Source: JAXGPX01 sp040766745
GTDB lineage: Bacteria; Bacillota; Sulfobacillia; Fermentithermobacillales; Fermentithermobacillaceae
NCBI GenBank assembly: GCA_040766745.1
Contig: JAXGPX010000007.1
Span: 1 to 64,000 of the forward strand
Length of the DNA stretch: 64,000 nt
Direction: 5' to 3'
Part shown: positions 26,032 to 34,626 of the stretch, in pieces
Layout: each line of letters begins with the position of its first letter
Numbering within the stretch: the first letter of the stretch is position 1
Program-made: the position numbers and the translations under genes
Notes under the pieces: model-generated
What the model was told of the DNA's origin: nothing
Database searches by the model: none
Seen by the model: only the letters and a program-made list of their open reading frames with translations

Positions 26032-27774
26032 TTACATGTCGGTGAGCAGCTGTTCTAGCCTTTTGGTGCCTTTTGCCTGGACGATTAGCACTGATCCCAG
26101 TGCAATCAGGGCAAGGGCGCCATAGCATAGGATCTGCAGAAACGGTAGGCTGATCGATGGAAACCAGCCTTTCGTGGCTGCAAAGTGGGGAAGTTCTGCA
26201 AGAAGTCCGAGAGCTATACCTATTCCCATTGACAGGAACATGGTAGTTAGCAGTTTACCTGTCCCCTGGCCTTTTGAGGACGTCCCGAACTCAACTTTCA
26301 TGACAAAGTCAGGGTACAAAATATCCAGCATGATTTGAATGAAAGACATGGTCGTTATTATTGCTAGCACAGTGAAAAGGTGTTTCCACAAGTTCAGGCC
26401 GGGAAATCCCAGTGTAGTGGCTGCCACCATAGCAACGGTAGCAAATATGCAAGAAGGAGCCCATGCGTAGGTGGCCTTTGCCCAGAAGAGCTCGCGTGGG
26501 TTCACTGGACTGCTTCTAAGTAGCCAGAATGCTCCCCCTTCCTTGCTTAGGGAGATTCCGCCTGTTTGGGCGCTTGTGGTGGCTGCCAGAATTGATATCA
26601 TCACTACGAGCGAAAAACCAATTGGCTCGTTTGTTCCGGGCTGCACGTTTTTGCTGACGTTATAGTACCAGAAACCGAGGCCCACCATGGATATTATAAT
26701 CTGGTACCACCCAAGGGGTTCCCTTTTCAACATAGACAGGTCTTTAAGCAATATGGCCTGGTAGATGCTTCTGAAGCCAGCCTTTCGCCTGGGGGACGTG
26801 CCCTTTGCCCTGGCTTGCGCTAACCTAGCAGCTCTGGCTTTATCTCGTTTTTCTGTTTTGGCAGTTCGCCGTTTCCTCGCCTCACCGGGATCTTCATCGC
26901 CCTGGCTGGACCACGCGCTTATAAACCACAGATCTGCAGCTTTCAGGGATACCCATGTTATTCCCAGAGAAGCCACTGCGAGGGCAGCCATGTTGAGCCC
27001 GGCGTTTACGTCAAATCCAGGAAGCGTACCAAGAATGGCGTTTACCGTCCATGTGGTAGGCAGGTACCAGGCAGAGTTCAAATCGGAATTACCGATGGCT
27101 TGCAGTATCTGTTCGGTATTGCCCGACCCGGTTATTGCTGAAGAGGCCATTTGTGATATGAACACAGCAAAGACGGCGAGAATGCCCAAAATCACCATGA
27201 CTGTCTGTTTCTTTTTGCGTCCGGGAGTGAATCTCATAACGGCCAAAAGGGCCAGGGATATCACGGCATGGCTGAACAGGGTAAGAAGGAGAAAGGCAGT
27301 TGCTGACGCTATGTAGAACAACGGCCCGGCTGAATTTGCAATGCCGAATCCAACCCAGACAGTCAAACCGAATAGAAGAGCTACGGAAGTCATGGATACG
27401 TAAGATCCTGCGAATTTCGCTCCGAAAACTGATCTGGTTGGCACAGGTTGAGTTAGAAGAAATGCTATGTCTCCTGATTCGTAGAAGGTTTTGTAGCTTA
27501 TTTGAAACCCGGATATGACAAAAATGAACAGCATATACATGGCGACGCCGTTGAGTAGGTTGAGGGATACAAGAGCCGCAAGGCCGGGAAATGATACCAG
27601 GAGGTTATTAATGGACTGAAAGAGCCTGAAAGCTCCGTACGTCACTGCTACCATTAGGGCAATGCCAGATCCTAGGCTGGCTATCAATCGTGCAAGTGAT
27701 TTCTGACCTTCTTTGGATTTGGAAGAGAAAATGGTACGCAATTCCCGCCTTAGAATTAGCCATGTATACTCCAA
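26032..27774 (-). CDS. ABC-2 type exporter membrane protein
   Basis: The 580-residue product has about 12 hydrophobic segments in two halves joined by a highly basic linker (KRRTAKTEKRDKARAARLAQ, about residues 298-317). The family is the large putative ABC exporter permease seen in Firmicutes. FLLTQPVPTRSVFGAKF and FWLLRSSPVNPRELFWAK are the repeated cytoplasmic motifs of the two halves. The TTG start at 27774 follows AGGGGG by nine bases. The ATPase gene lies 87 bases upstream on the same strand, so the two form an operon. The exported substrate is unknown. Confidence 0.85.
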   Translation of the reverse strand: MEYTWLILRRELRTIFSSKSKEGQKSLARLIASLGSGIALMVAVTYGAFRLFQSINNLLVSFPGLAALVSLNLLNGVAMYMLFIFVISGFQISYKTFYESGDIAFLLTQPVPTRSVFGAKFAGSYVSMTSVALLFGLTVWVGFGIANSAGPLFYIASATAFLLLTLFSHAVISLALLAVMRFTPGRKKKQTVMVILGILAVFAVFISQMASSAITGSGNTEQILQAIGNSDLNSAWYLPTTWTVNAILGTLPGFDVNAGLNMAALAVASLGITWVSLKAADLWFISAWSSQGDEDPGEARKRRTAKTEKRDKARAARLAQARAKGTSPRRKAGFRSIYQAILLKDLSMLKREPLGWYQIIISMVGLGFWYYNVSKNVQPGTNEPIGFSLVVMISILAATTSAQTGGISLSKEGGAFWLLRSSPVNPRELFWAKATYAWAPSCIFATVAMVAATTLGFPGLNLWKHLFTVLAIITTMSFIQIMLDILYPDFVMKVEFGTSSKGQGTGKLLTTMFLSMGIGIALGLLAELPHFAATKGWFPSISLPFLQILCYGALALIALGSVLIVQAKGTKRLEQLLTDM

Positions 27775-27861
27775 TTTTGAAGTCCCCCTTCTAGGCTGCC
27801 CGCTGCCAATTACAGGAACCGCTTTAACCGATTAAGAAATCACCTACAAAGCCTTCTGGAC

Positions 27862-28647
27862 TCATCGGGCCTTTTCAGAATTGCCCAGATGCCTAATCAG
27901 TTCAGTGTGCTCTTCGCCACCTGTTAGTTCGAGAAACAGGTCTTCCAGGGTTTTGTCCTCTGCACCTTCGCTTGACAGAGATTTATGCCTTAACTCTTCA
28001 ACTGAGCCTTCTGCAATGAGCCGGCCCTTTTGAATAATGCCAACGCGGTCACACATCTTTTCGGCTATCTCCAGGATATGGGTGGAGCAGAAAACAGTGC
28101 CGCCTTCATCGGCAAATTCACGCAGGATGTCTTTTACCAACCGGGCGCTGCGAGGATCAAGCCCTACAGTAGGTTCGTCAAGAAACAGTACTTTGGGTTT
28201 TCCAATTAATGCCGCGGCTATGCAAATCTTCTGCCGCATACCGTGAGAATATCCTCCAAGCAGTTCGTCTTGCCTGTTCGCAAGATCAAACAGGCCGAGC
28301 AGGTTATCGATACGGCCGGCGGCAGTTTGAGAGTCAATCTTTCTGAGATCGGCCACAAACTCAAGAAACTCACGGGCTGAAAGTTTTTCGTACAAATCAG
28401 GAGTATCGGGAACAAAACCTATCATCGACTTGGCTTTTATCGGATCTTGATATACATTTATCCCGCATATCTCTGCGCTCCCGGATGTAGGTGAGAGGAG
28501 GCCTACAAGCATTCGTATAGTAGTTGTTTTCCCGGCTCCGTTTGGCCCAAGAAAGCCAAACACTTCGCCAGGGCTTATCCTAAGGTTCAAATTGCTTACA
28601 GCAGTAAGTGCACCGTACTTTTTGGTGAGACTGTCTGCCTTGATCAA
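27862..28647 (-). CDS. ABC transporter ATP-binding protein (exporter)
   Basis: The product has 261 residues: Walker A GPNGAGKTTT (about 34-43), signature GYSHGMRQK (the usual SGG replaced by SHG, common in the ABC-2 drug/antibiotic branch), Walker B VLFLDEPTVGLDP, and the H-loop STHILE. The TTG start at 28647 follows AAGGGGG. It energises the permease encoded next. Similar pairs export lipids, antibiotics or peptides, but nothing nearby identifies the cargo. Confidence 0.92.
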   Translation of the reverse strand: MIKADSLTKKYGALTAVSNLNLRISPGEVFGFLGPNGAGKTTTIRMLVGLLSPTSGSAEICGINVYQDPIKAKSMIGFVPDTPDLYEKLSAREFLEFVADLRKIDSQTAAGRIDNLLGLFDLANRQDELLGGYSHGMRQKICIAAALIGKPKVLFLDEPTVGLDPRSARLVKDILREFADEGGTVFCSTHILEIAEKMCDRVGIIQKGRLIAEGSVEELRHKSLSSEGAEDKTLEDLFLELTGGEEHTELIRHLGNSEKAR

Positions 28648-29468
28648 GAGAATACCCCCTTATAGAGGCCCGAAGTTCGACATATGGATCAGCCTTGCGT
28701 TCTTGAGTGTTTCAACGACAGACGGCTATGGCAGCATGGCAAATATGATCAGTGGCAAATCTGGACCGAGAAAAATCTTAACATACAATATAGTATAGTG
28801 TCCATTCTTTACCGCCGCAGCAAGGATATTACGGTAGAAATCTGAGCCAATTACCGGCAAAGTATGGGCGAAACTCCAATAACCTGCTTCTACTTCGTGT
28901 TTTTGTCATGTACATTCCTATAGTTGGATTGATATGATTGCTATAAAGGCGGATTGTCTCTAAGGATTATGATTGGAGTGCGGCTGTGTTCTGAGTTGCG
29001 AATGCCAGGGCCAAGATGACTGGCGGGTGTTCGCAAATCCGAACACTCCAGGCAGTCTGCGATTGGCTGTTTAGCATGGCCGGTATGGCGAAAGCCCAGC
29101 ATAACAGCCAAATACAGCACCGAAGGATATCTCGTGGCACAATATTTGCAGGTTATTATCAAGTTGTAATCTGATAGTGTGCCCGAGGTTTTCAAGGGGG
29201 GGAGGTGGTTACAGGCCATTGTACCTGGCTCTACAACGAGGCAGGTACCGAGAGTCCCGGGCCCCAACGCCAGGTTTGATGTGCATGGAATGTAAATGTT
29301 CAGCATACCTGGTAAGGTAACCTAGCACTTTTGGTTGCCGGTTGGTCTTGATGATGTCTTGAAGTTGTCTGGTAAATTACTGGAGGGATTGCAGCATCAT
29401 CATACTAACAATCGTTATAGTAAACGCCGTACTACTGAAGAGTATTTGATTTTCCAGGAGGTGTATCT
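28648..29468. other. 820-bp intergenic region between divergent operons
   Basis: No supported gene is present. It contains an A/T-rich patch near 28780-28800 (TATAGTATAGT), an inverted repeat GTGTTCG/CGAACAC near 29027-29046, and a strong hairpin at 29221-29248. The length and structure suggest a long leader for the four-gene membrane operon that follows, possibly with a regulatory RNA. Confidence 0.4.
29221..29248 (+). promoter_or_regulatory. Strong hairpin in the leader of the membrane operon
   Basis: GTACCTG (29221-29227) pairs with CAGGTAC (29242-29248), and CTC (29229-29231) pairs with GAG (29238-29240), leaving one G-G mismatch and a six-base loop. No T-run follows, so it is not a terminator. 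It lies 220 bases before the first start codon. Confidence 0.4.
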
Positions 29469-30245
29469 ATGATAGTAGCTGGCAAGCAATTCTCGTTTTC
29501 CGTTCTAATATTGCTTTTTCTCCTGCTAGGCTATTTCATAACCGCAGCCAGAAAGGGAAAGGTACCCCAGATACGTAAGTTGGCAGCTCTGGATGCTATT
29601 GAAGAAGCTGTTGGTAGGGCTACTGAGATGGGGCGGCCTGTTCACTTCAGCCCGGGTATTGTAGAGTTGACCCACGAGAGGTCACCTCAGACCTTGGCCG
29701 GACTTTCGGTTCTGTCTCACGTGGCTAAGTTGTGTGCCAAGTATGATACCAACCTTGTAACCACAATAATGATGCCTGACGTGTATGTTGTTGCAGAAGA
29801 AGTCGTTAAACAGAGCTTCCTTGCAGAAGGCAAATCTGAGCAGTACAAATCCGATATGGTAAGATTCATCGGTGCTGAGCAGTTTGCTTACGCTGCCGCT
29901 GCAGTAGGAATCATGTACCGAGAACAGGTAGCTGCCAATATTATGATCGGAGCCTGGTACGCCGAGTCCCTCTTGCTCACTGAGGCAGGAGCTCAGACCG
30001 GTGGAATACAGGTTACCGGTTCGGCTACAGTTGCACAGCTTCCTTTCTTGGTTGTTGCTTCTGACTATTGTCTAATGGGTGAAGAAATATACGCAGCAAG
30101 CGCCTATCTTTCAAAAGACCCCGTTCAACTTGCAGTTGTTATGGGCCAGGACGTAGCCAAAGTGGTCACCATTGGAGTAATGGGCCTTGGAGCTATTCTA
30201 TTGGCTTTTGGAAGTGACGCAATTGTTAATCTTGTCAACATGTAG
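29469..30245 (+). CDS. DUF6754-like membrane protein, first gene of a four-gene operon
   Basis: The 258-residue product has an N-terminal helix (FSVLILLFLLLGYFITA). A soluble region of about 170 residues follows, with the motif AVGRATEMGRPVHFSPG and PQTLAGLSVLSHVAKL. The C-terminus has a hydrophobic pair around MGQDVAKVVTIGVMGLGAILLAF. I associate the GRATEMGRPVHF motif with DUF6754, whose function is not known. The soluble region is rich in conserved-looking Gly/Ala/Thr segments (LLTEAGAQTGGIQVTGSATVAQL). CAGGAGG precedes the ATG. Three further membrane or anchored proteins follow at spacings of 30, 15 and 0 bases. Confidence 0.75.
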   Translation: MIVAGKQFSFSVLILLFLLLGYFITAARKGKVPQIRKLAALDAIEEAVGRATEMGRPVHFSPGIVELTHERSPQTLAGLSVLSHVAKLCAKYDTNLVTTIMMPDVYVVAEEVVKQSFLAEGKSEQYKSDMVRFIGAEQFAYAAAAVGIMYREQVAANIMIGAWYAESLLLTEAGAQTGGIQVTGSATVAQLPFLVVASDYCLMGEEIYAASAYLSKDPVQLAVVMGQDVAKVVTIGVMGLGAILLAFGSDAIVNLVNM

Positions 30246-30275
30246 ATTCCGAAGAAGTATGGAGGTGAAGCTCAT

Positions 30276-30908
30276 TTGAAGACTACACTGCCTGTGATAA
30301 TAATGACAGCAATTGCGCTGATCATGATACTGGACTTCTTTGTTACAGATATTGCGGCATTGGCGTGGATTAAGCAGTCTGCTCTGGTTATGCGTTCCTG
30401 GGGTATTGTAATTGCAGCATTTGCAATGGCCCTTGGTGCCGTAAACCTTCTGCGCAGACACTCTAGGACGATTATGAGGCGTGAGGCTGACTCCTTTTTC
30501 AGCATCCTCCTTATGGGTTCTATGATAGTCATGATAGTTCTGGGTATTGGCTTTGGAACTACGAGCCCTGCATATGACTTCATGTTCTCAAACATCCTTT
30601 CACCTGCGTCAGCCACAATGTATGCATCTATAGCATTCTATATTGTTACTGCAGCTTACAGATCATTCTCAGCCAGGAACCTTGAGGGCTGGCTTCTTCT
30701 GGTGACTGCTGTAATCGTGATGCTTGGCAAGGCCCCTATTGGCAGCGTGATTTCAGGCTTTTTCCCTGTAGCCAGCGCCTGGATACAGGCCGTGCCTAAT
30801 ACAGCCGGTATGAGGGCTATCATGATGGGTGCAGCTCTTGGAGTTGTATCCAGTGCGATTAAGATGTTCCTCGGTATGGACAAAAGCTACCTTGGACAAC
30901 GGGAATAA
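30276..30908 (+). CDS. Uncharacterised polytopic membrane protein, second gene of the operon
   Basis: The product has 210 residues with about six hydrophobic segments, for example VIIMTAIALIMILDFFV, GIVIAAFAMALGAVNLL, ILLMGSMIVMIVLGIGFG and LLLVTAVIVMLGKAPIGSVI. A short basic loop RRHSRTIMRREAD faces one side after helix two. The TTG start at 30276 follows GGAGGTG by eight bases. No known family is recognised with certainty. It is probably an integral membrane partner of the flanking gene products. Confidence 0.75.
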   Translation: MKTTLPVIIMTAIALIMILDFFVTDIAALAWIKQSALVMRSWGIVIAAFAMALGAVNLLRRHSRTIMRREADSFFSILLMGSMIVMIVLGIGFGTTSPAYDFMFSNILSPASATMYASIAFYIVTAAYRSFSARNLEGWLLLVTAVIVMLGKAPIGSVISGFFPVASAWIQAVPNTAGMRAIMMGAALGVVSSAIKMFLGMDKSYLGQRE

Positions 30909-30923
30909 GGGAGGGGACAGACC

Positions 30924-31769
30924 ATGATACAACGCCTGCAATCTATACCAAAGACATGGATGTACGTAGTATTGCTAGTGGTGCTGGCAGGCCCTCTTCT
31001 TAAGCCCATTGGCATACCAATCAAAATTAGCAGTGAGACAGAGACTTCATATAAGGTCGTCGATGCCTTGACACCCGGCTCAGTTGTAGTATTCGGATTT
31101 GACTACTCTCCGGGTAACGCGGCTGAGATGGAGCCACAGGCCATTGCCGTCCTAAGGCATCTTCTTGCTAAAGACGTCAAAGTAATCGGACTGTCATTTA
31201 CGCCTCAGGGCCCTATGCTTGGCGACAAGGCCTTCGCAACTTCGGGTTGGGGCGATAAGGAATACGGAGTAGATTATGTGAACCTCGGTTACAGGGCTGG
31301 AGGCCAGGGTGCAGTTGCGGCTTTTGCATCAGACATTCCCGGGACCTTCAACACTGATATTTCCGGCAAAGCCAGCTCGTCTTTTGCCATTATGGATGGC
31401 ATTAAGACTGCTGCAGACATTGATATGATCGTTACCATTGCTCCTGGAACCCCTGGGCCTGAAGACTATGTCCGCCAGGTCTATGGCACCTACAAGACTC
31501 CCCTGGTATGCGGGGTACCGGCAGTTGCTATCACTCAGGTAGCACCTTATGTCCAGGCCCAGCAGGTCAAAGGGATTCTTGGAGGACTTCCCGGTGCTGC
31601 TGAATACGAACTTCTTCTGAATCAACCTGGTAAGGCAGTGGCTGCCATGGACGCACAGTCCCTGGCTCACTTGCTTATCGTAATCCTGATTGTACTTCGT
31701 AATATTGCTAACATAGCAGAGAAGAGATCAGGCAAAGCTGCAACAGACACAGGAAGGGGTGTGCGTTAG
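30924..31769 (+). CDS. Uncharacterised membrane-anchored extracytoplasmic protein, third gene of the operon
   Basis: The product has 281 residues. A signal-anchor helix (MYVVLLVVLAGPLL, residues 12-25) leads into a soluble alpha/beta region with Rossmann-like strands: SVVVFGFDYSPGNAAEMEP, VKVIGLSFTPQGP, VDYVNLGYRAGGQGAV, MIVTIAPGTPGPEDYV. It then has LGGLPGAAEYELLL and a C-terminal helix (LIVILIVLRNIANI). The layout suggests a domain outside the membrane fixed at both ends. Glycines in GYRAGGQG and the GGLPGAAEYE motif look like functional sites. Function is unknown. GGGAGGGG lies seven bases before the ATG. Confidence 0.75.
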   Translation: MIQRLQSIPKTWMYVVLLVVLAGPLLKPIGIPIKISSETETSYKVVDALTPGSVVVFGFDYSPGNAAEMEPQAIAVLRHLLAKDVKVIGLSFTPQGPMLGDKAFATSGWGDKEYGVDYVNLGYRAGGQGAVAAFASDIPGTFNTDISGKASSSFAIMDGIKTAADIDMIVTIAPGTPGPEDYVRQVYGTYKTPLVCGVPAVAITQVAPYVQAQQVKGILGGLPGAAEYELLLNQPGKAVAAMDAQSLAHLLIVILIVLRNIANIAEKRSGKAATDTGRGVR

Positions 31770-32360
31770 ATGAGTCTCAACTTTGGCACGTGGGTAGCAG
31801 GCTTGATTACTATCGCCATACTGAGCCTTGTGTGGAAAGAAAACCCCTTCTACCGCTCCGCTGAGCACTTGTATGTTGGTGTCAGTGCCGGCCACGCTGT
31901 TGTCATGGCGTATAATAACGTTCGCGATACTGCTATTCAACCGATTAAGTCAGGCCAGATGGTCTGGATTATTCCTATGATACTTGGAATTCTGTTATAT
32001 GCCAGATATACCAAGTCTTCGTGGGTGGCAAGATATCCTGTATCAGTGATGGTAGGTATCGGAACAGGTGTAGCGGTACGTGGGGCAATCCACGGCGACT
32101 TTACTCAGCAGATTGCAGCAACCATAAAAGTTGGCAGCGTCAATGATATTTTGTTGCTCCTCTTTGTGATTGCATCTCTTAGCTATTTCTTCTTCTCAAG
32201 GGAACTGCGTGGCCCGGTAAGCATTCTGCCTCAGTCAGGGCGGATGGTATTGATGGTGGCATTCGGTGCCGCTTTCGGTACTACTGTCATGGGCAGAATG
32301 GCTCTTCTCATTGGCCGTATCCAGTTCGTACTTGGAGATTGGCTGGGAATCCTGAAGTAG
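31770..32360 (+). CDS. Uncharacterised polytopic membrane protein, fourth gene of the operon
   Basis: The product has 196 residues with about five helices. The first cytoplasm-membrane junction reads WKENPFYRSAEHLYVGVSAGHAVV. Later segments are IIPMILGILLYARYT, WVARYPVSVMVGIGTGVAVRGA and MVLMVAFGAAFGTTVMGRMALLIGRIQF. Conserved-looking Arg and Gly residues lie inside predicted helices (GTGVAVRGAIHGD; GRMALLIGR), which is unusual for a plain structural protein and suggests a transport or signalling role. The ATG follows the TAG of the third gene with no gap. A strong terminator closes the operon. Confidence 0.75.
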   Translation: MSLNFGTWVAGLITIAILSLVWKENPFYRSAEHLYVGVSAGHAVVMAYNNVRDTAIQPIKSGQMVWIIPMILGILLYARYTKSSWVARYPVSVMVGIGTGVAVRGAIHGDFTQQIAATIKVGSVNDILLLLFVIASLSYFFFSRELRGPVSILPQSGRMVLMVAFGAAFGTTVMGRMALLIGRIQFVLGDWLGILK

Positions 32361-32420
32361 GTTGATATAGGGAAATGGACTGGTTTGTGGCAGGTGTCAT
32401 TCGTGCCTAAAGCCAGGTAG

Positions 32421-32897
32421 GTGAACTTGGGCCCTCATGGTCTTAAACCATGGGGGCCTGTATGTTTTATCGTCAACACCTTATGTATTGTTCAGACGTC
32501 TTCTGCCGGCATTACCTGGGGCAAATCGGTATCGGGAATCTTTGATCTGGTTGTCTTCAATGACAGAGGAATTGAACTGGACCGCCGGTCTCTCAATCAG
32601 TATTTTGGTGATGAGAAATTAACCTTTAGGCGGCCCGTAACTCTTATTGCGCTAGATTACAATGACGACAGGCGTCTGGATGTACCTATTGGCTTCCGTG
32701 TAGGTGATGGTAGCGGCGAGTATCGTTACATTATGTTTACTGTAGCAGCAAACGGCCGCATTCCTACGCTGAAATCCCGGGGGTATAAGGACGACGGGTT
32801 CATTTACTATCTGGGTGATGCCCAAGGAGAGTTAGGCGTGCTTGGAGACGGCGAAACCGGTATTATCACTGTCATAAGCCGTAATGGGCTCGTCTAG
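32421..32897 (+). CDS. Hypothetical protein, 5' end unresolved (possibly a remnant)
   Basis: The frame runs 158 residues from a GTG at 32421, but that start lies inside the terminator of the upstream operon and has only a weak, too-close AGG. The recognisable part begins near GITWGKSVSGIFDLVVFNDRG. It contains ALDYNDDRRLDVPIGF, which resembles calcium-binding FG-GAP-like strands, and YIMFTVAANGRIPTL. A hydrophobic stretch (VCFIVNTLCIVQTSSAG) could be a signal peptide. It may be a secreted protein that has lost its start, or a short gene using a rare start codon. A terminator follows at 32973. Confidence 0.4.
   Translation: MNLGPHGLKPWGPVCFIVNTLCIVQTSSAGITWGKSVSGIFDLVVFNDRGIELDRRSLNQYFGDEKLTFRRPVTLIALDYNDDRRLDVPIGFRVGDGSGEYRYIMFTVAANGRIPTLKSRGYKDDGFIYYLGDAQGELGVLGDGETGIITVISRNGLV
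32429..32459 (+). terminator. Rho-independent terminator of the four-gene membrane operon
   Basis: A 13-bp stem, with two wobble pairs, is built from GGGCCCTCATGGT and ACCATGGGGGCCT around a CTTAA loop and followed by GTATGTTTT. It lies 69 bases after the fourth gene. Confidence 0.75.
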
Positions 32898-32972
32898 ACG
32901 CGAAGTACGTCTGGGACGGCTTTAGGTTTGTGTTCTCACAGTAATAAAGAGACTCCTGCAGCCGGCATGCGG

Positions 32973-32993
32973 CGGCCGTTACCTCAACGGCCG
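32973..32993 (+). terminator. Terminator hairpin
   Basis: CGGCCGTT and AACGGCCG enclose ACCTC, followed by GTGGGTTTTGTT. It ends transcription of the hypothetical gene ahead of the convergent MFS gene. Confidence 0.7.
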
Positions 32994-33028
32994 GTGGGTT
33001 TTGTTCTGATTCCCGGATATAGGCTCCA

Positions 33029-34303
33029 TTATTGGCAATGCCCGACCGTTCCAGGCTTTGAGTGTGTCTTCTTTCTTTCGAAAGCCGCAAAGAGCCATGC
33101 TGAAAGAATAAACATTGCACCTGAAGCATAGAAGGAACTCCCCAGGCCCAGAGAGTCACCCATGGCACCTCCGATGATAGGCCCGGTCACAGAGCCCAAG
33201 GGCAATACGCCATTAAGCACTCCGAACGCCCTGCCTCTGAACTCCCTTGAAACTGATTGGGCAGCAAGAACGTTGCCTGCAACCGTAAGTATTCCGTTGA
33301 ATAGCCCAAAAATCATGCGGAAAAGGGAGATGGCCACTAGATTGACCCACGTGCCCTGAAACGCAATCGACACTGCCGACCCCAGGAGCCCTACGGTGAA
33401 CCAGTGGTTGGGTGATCTATTCGAGGTACTTACGTTGTTTGAGACATTGGCTCCATTATTGGCCGATGATTTCACCGGGGTACCCTTGTTTTGCCTTGCT
33501 GTGAGAGTCGCGCCCAGGACTGTACCCAGGCCGGCGATAGAATAGACAGTGCCGCTGATGAGACTTGAATCTTTGCCTTTGGTTTGTGCGATTTCGTCTA
33601 TGTACAGAACCAGAGTGGGCTGAGTCATCTGAATTGCTGCTTGGACCAGAAACAGGCATATGAAAACGGCAACTAGATCTCTGTTGGTAAAGCATTCCTT
33701 GACGTCGGCAATGACGTTGATCTTCTTATCTCCGCCGTCGATCTCTTCCTTAAGCATAAAATATGAGGCGACTGTAATTATCACCAGAACCAAGGCAGAT
33801 AGCCTAAAGGTGAAAGGTATTCCAAGAAGGCTGACCATGGCTCCCCCCAGCAAAGGGCCGGATATGCCTCCTGCCGCACTTGCAGCCTGAAGCATACCTA
33901 ATGCATAGCCCATGTGTTCTTCCGGAGTGTTGGTAGCCACAAGGGAAGTTGCCGCAGGCATAAAACCAGACATGAGCCCTGTGAGTCCACGCAGCATGAC
34001 GAATTGTATAGGGGTCTGAGCCAGGGGATAAAGAGCATAGGTTAGGGCGATTCCAACTCCGGATCTGAAGAGCTGAAGGCGCTTACCGTACTTATCTGCA
34101 ATAGAACCCCAAACCGGGGCCATTAGTCCGGAAGTTAAGAACGACGCGGAATAGGCCAGGCCGGACCATGTTGCCAGATTCTCAGTGACTTCCATGGATT
34201 TGAGCACATAAGGCAGGAACGGAGTAACAAGGGTAAACGATGCCATTCCCACAAACGACATGACGAGCGACACGTAAAGGTTCTTTCTCCAGTAAGAGTA
34301 CAT
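33029..34303 (-). CDS. MFS multidrug-type efflux transporter
   Basis: The ATG at 34303 has GGGGA six bases upstream, whereas the longer ATG at 34327 has none (424 residues). Twelve helices are expected. The family loop between helices two and three reads GSIADKYGKRLQLFRSG. LGMLQAASAAGGISGPLLGG is the motif C region of drug antiporters. The central loop carries an Asn/Ser-rich insert (SSANNGANVSNNVSTSNRS) of low complexity. It resembles MdtG-type exporters. The divergent neighbour is an FMN-type flavoprotein, with an inverted repeat between them. Confidence 0.88.
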   Translation of the reverse strand: MYSYWRKNLYVSLVMSFVGMASFTLVTPFLPYVLKSMEVTENLATWSGLAYSASFLTSGLMAPVWGSIADKYGKRLQLFRSGVGIALTYALYPLAQTPIQFVMLRGLTGLMSGFMPAATSLVATNTPEEHMGYALGMLQAASAAGGISGPLLGGAMVSLLGIPFTFRLSALVLVIITVASYFMLKEEIDGGDKKINVIADVKECFTNRDLVAVFICLFLVQAAIQMTQPTLVLYIDEIAQTKGKDSSLISGTVYSIAGLGTVLGATLTARQNKGTPVKSSANNGANVSNNVSTSNRSPNHWFTVGLLGSAVSIAFQGTWVNLVAISLFRMIFGLFNGILTVAGNVLAAQSVSREFRGRAFGVLNGVLPLGSVTGPIIGGAMGDSLGLGSSFYASGAMFILSAWLFAAFERKKTHSKPGTVGHCQ

Positions 34304-34429
34304 GTTATATCCCCATCTTTGCTTCATTTACTGTTCTTCGATTACGGTTCAACGCGTGTAACGCTGACTATGCGCCACCCGGTTTCACTTAGGAGCCTCG
34401 ATGAAACTCCCCTAAAAAATAATAATTCG

Positions 34430-34480
34430 ACTAACGGACAAAATAATCCTTCACACTCGAAACGAATTATGTCTGTTAGT
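34430..34480. promoter_or_regulatory. Imperfect inverted repeat between divergent MFS and flavoprotein genes
   Basis: ACTAACGGACA (34430-34440) and TGTCTGTTAGT (34470-34480) match in ten of eleven positions with 29 bases between. A TAAAAT at 34503-34508 could be the -10 box of the plus-strand gene. The arrangement fits a regulator bridging two half-sites. Confidence 0.35.
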
Positions 34481-34579
34481 GTGGATTTAGGTAGGAATCG
34501 TGTAAAATGGATTTACCCGATGACCGATTTGTGTGTTGGGTACAGATGGCCTTGGGGCCGAGATAAACGCAGTTCCGGG

Positions 34580-34613
34580 CTTGTTTGCTTGAACTTCTTG
34601 TTTGCTTGAACTT
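34580..34613 (+). repeat. 17-bp perfect tandem duplication
   Basis: CTTGTTTGCTTGAACTT is present at 34580-34596 and 34597-34613, immediately before the AAGGAG of the flavoprotein gene. The perfect identity indicates a recent event. Confidence 0.9.
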
Positions 34614-34626
34614 AAGGAGTGATCTT

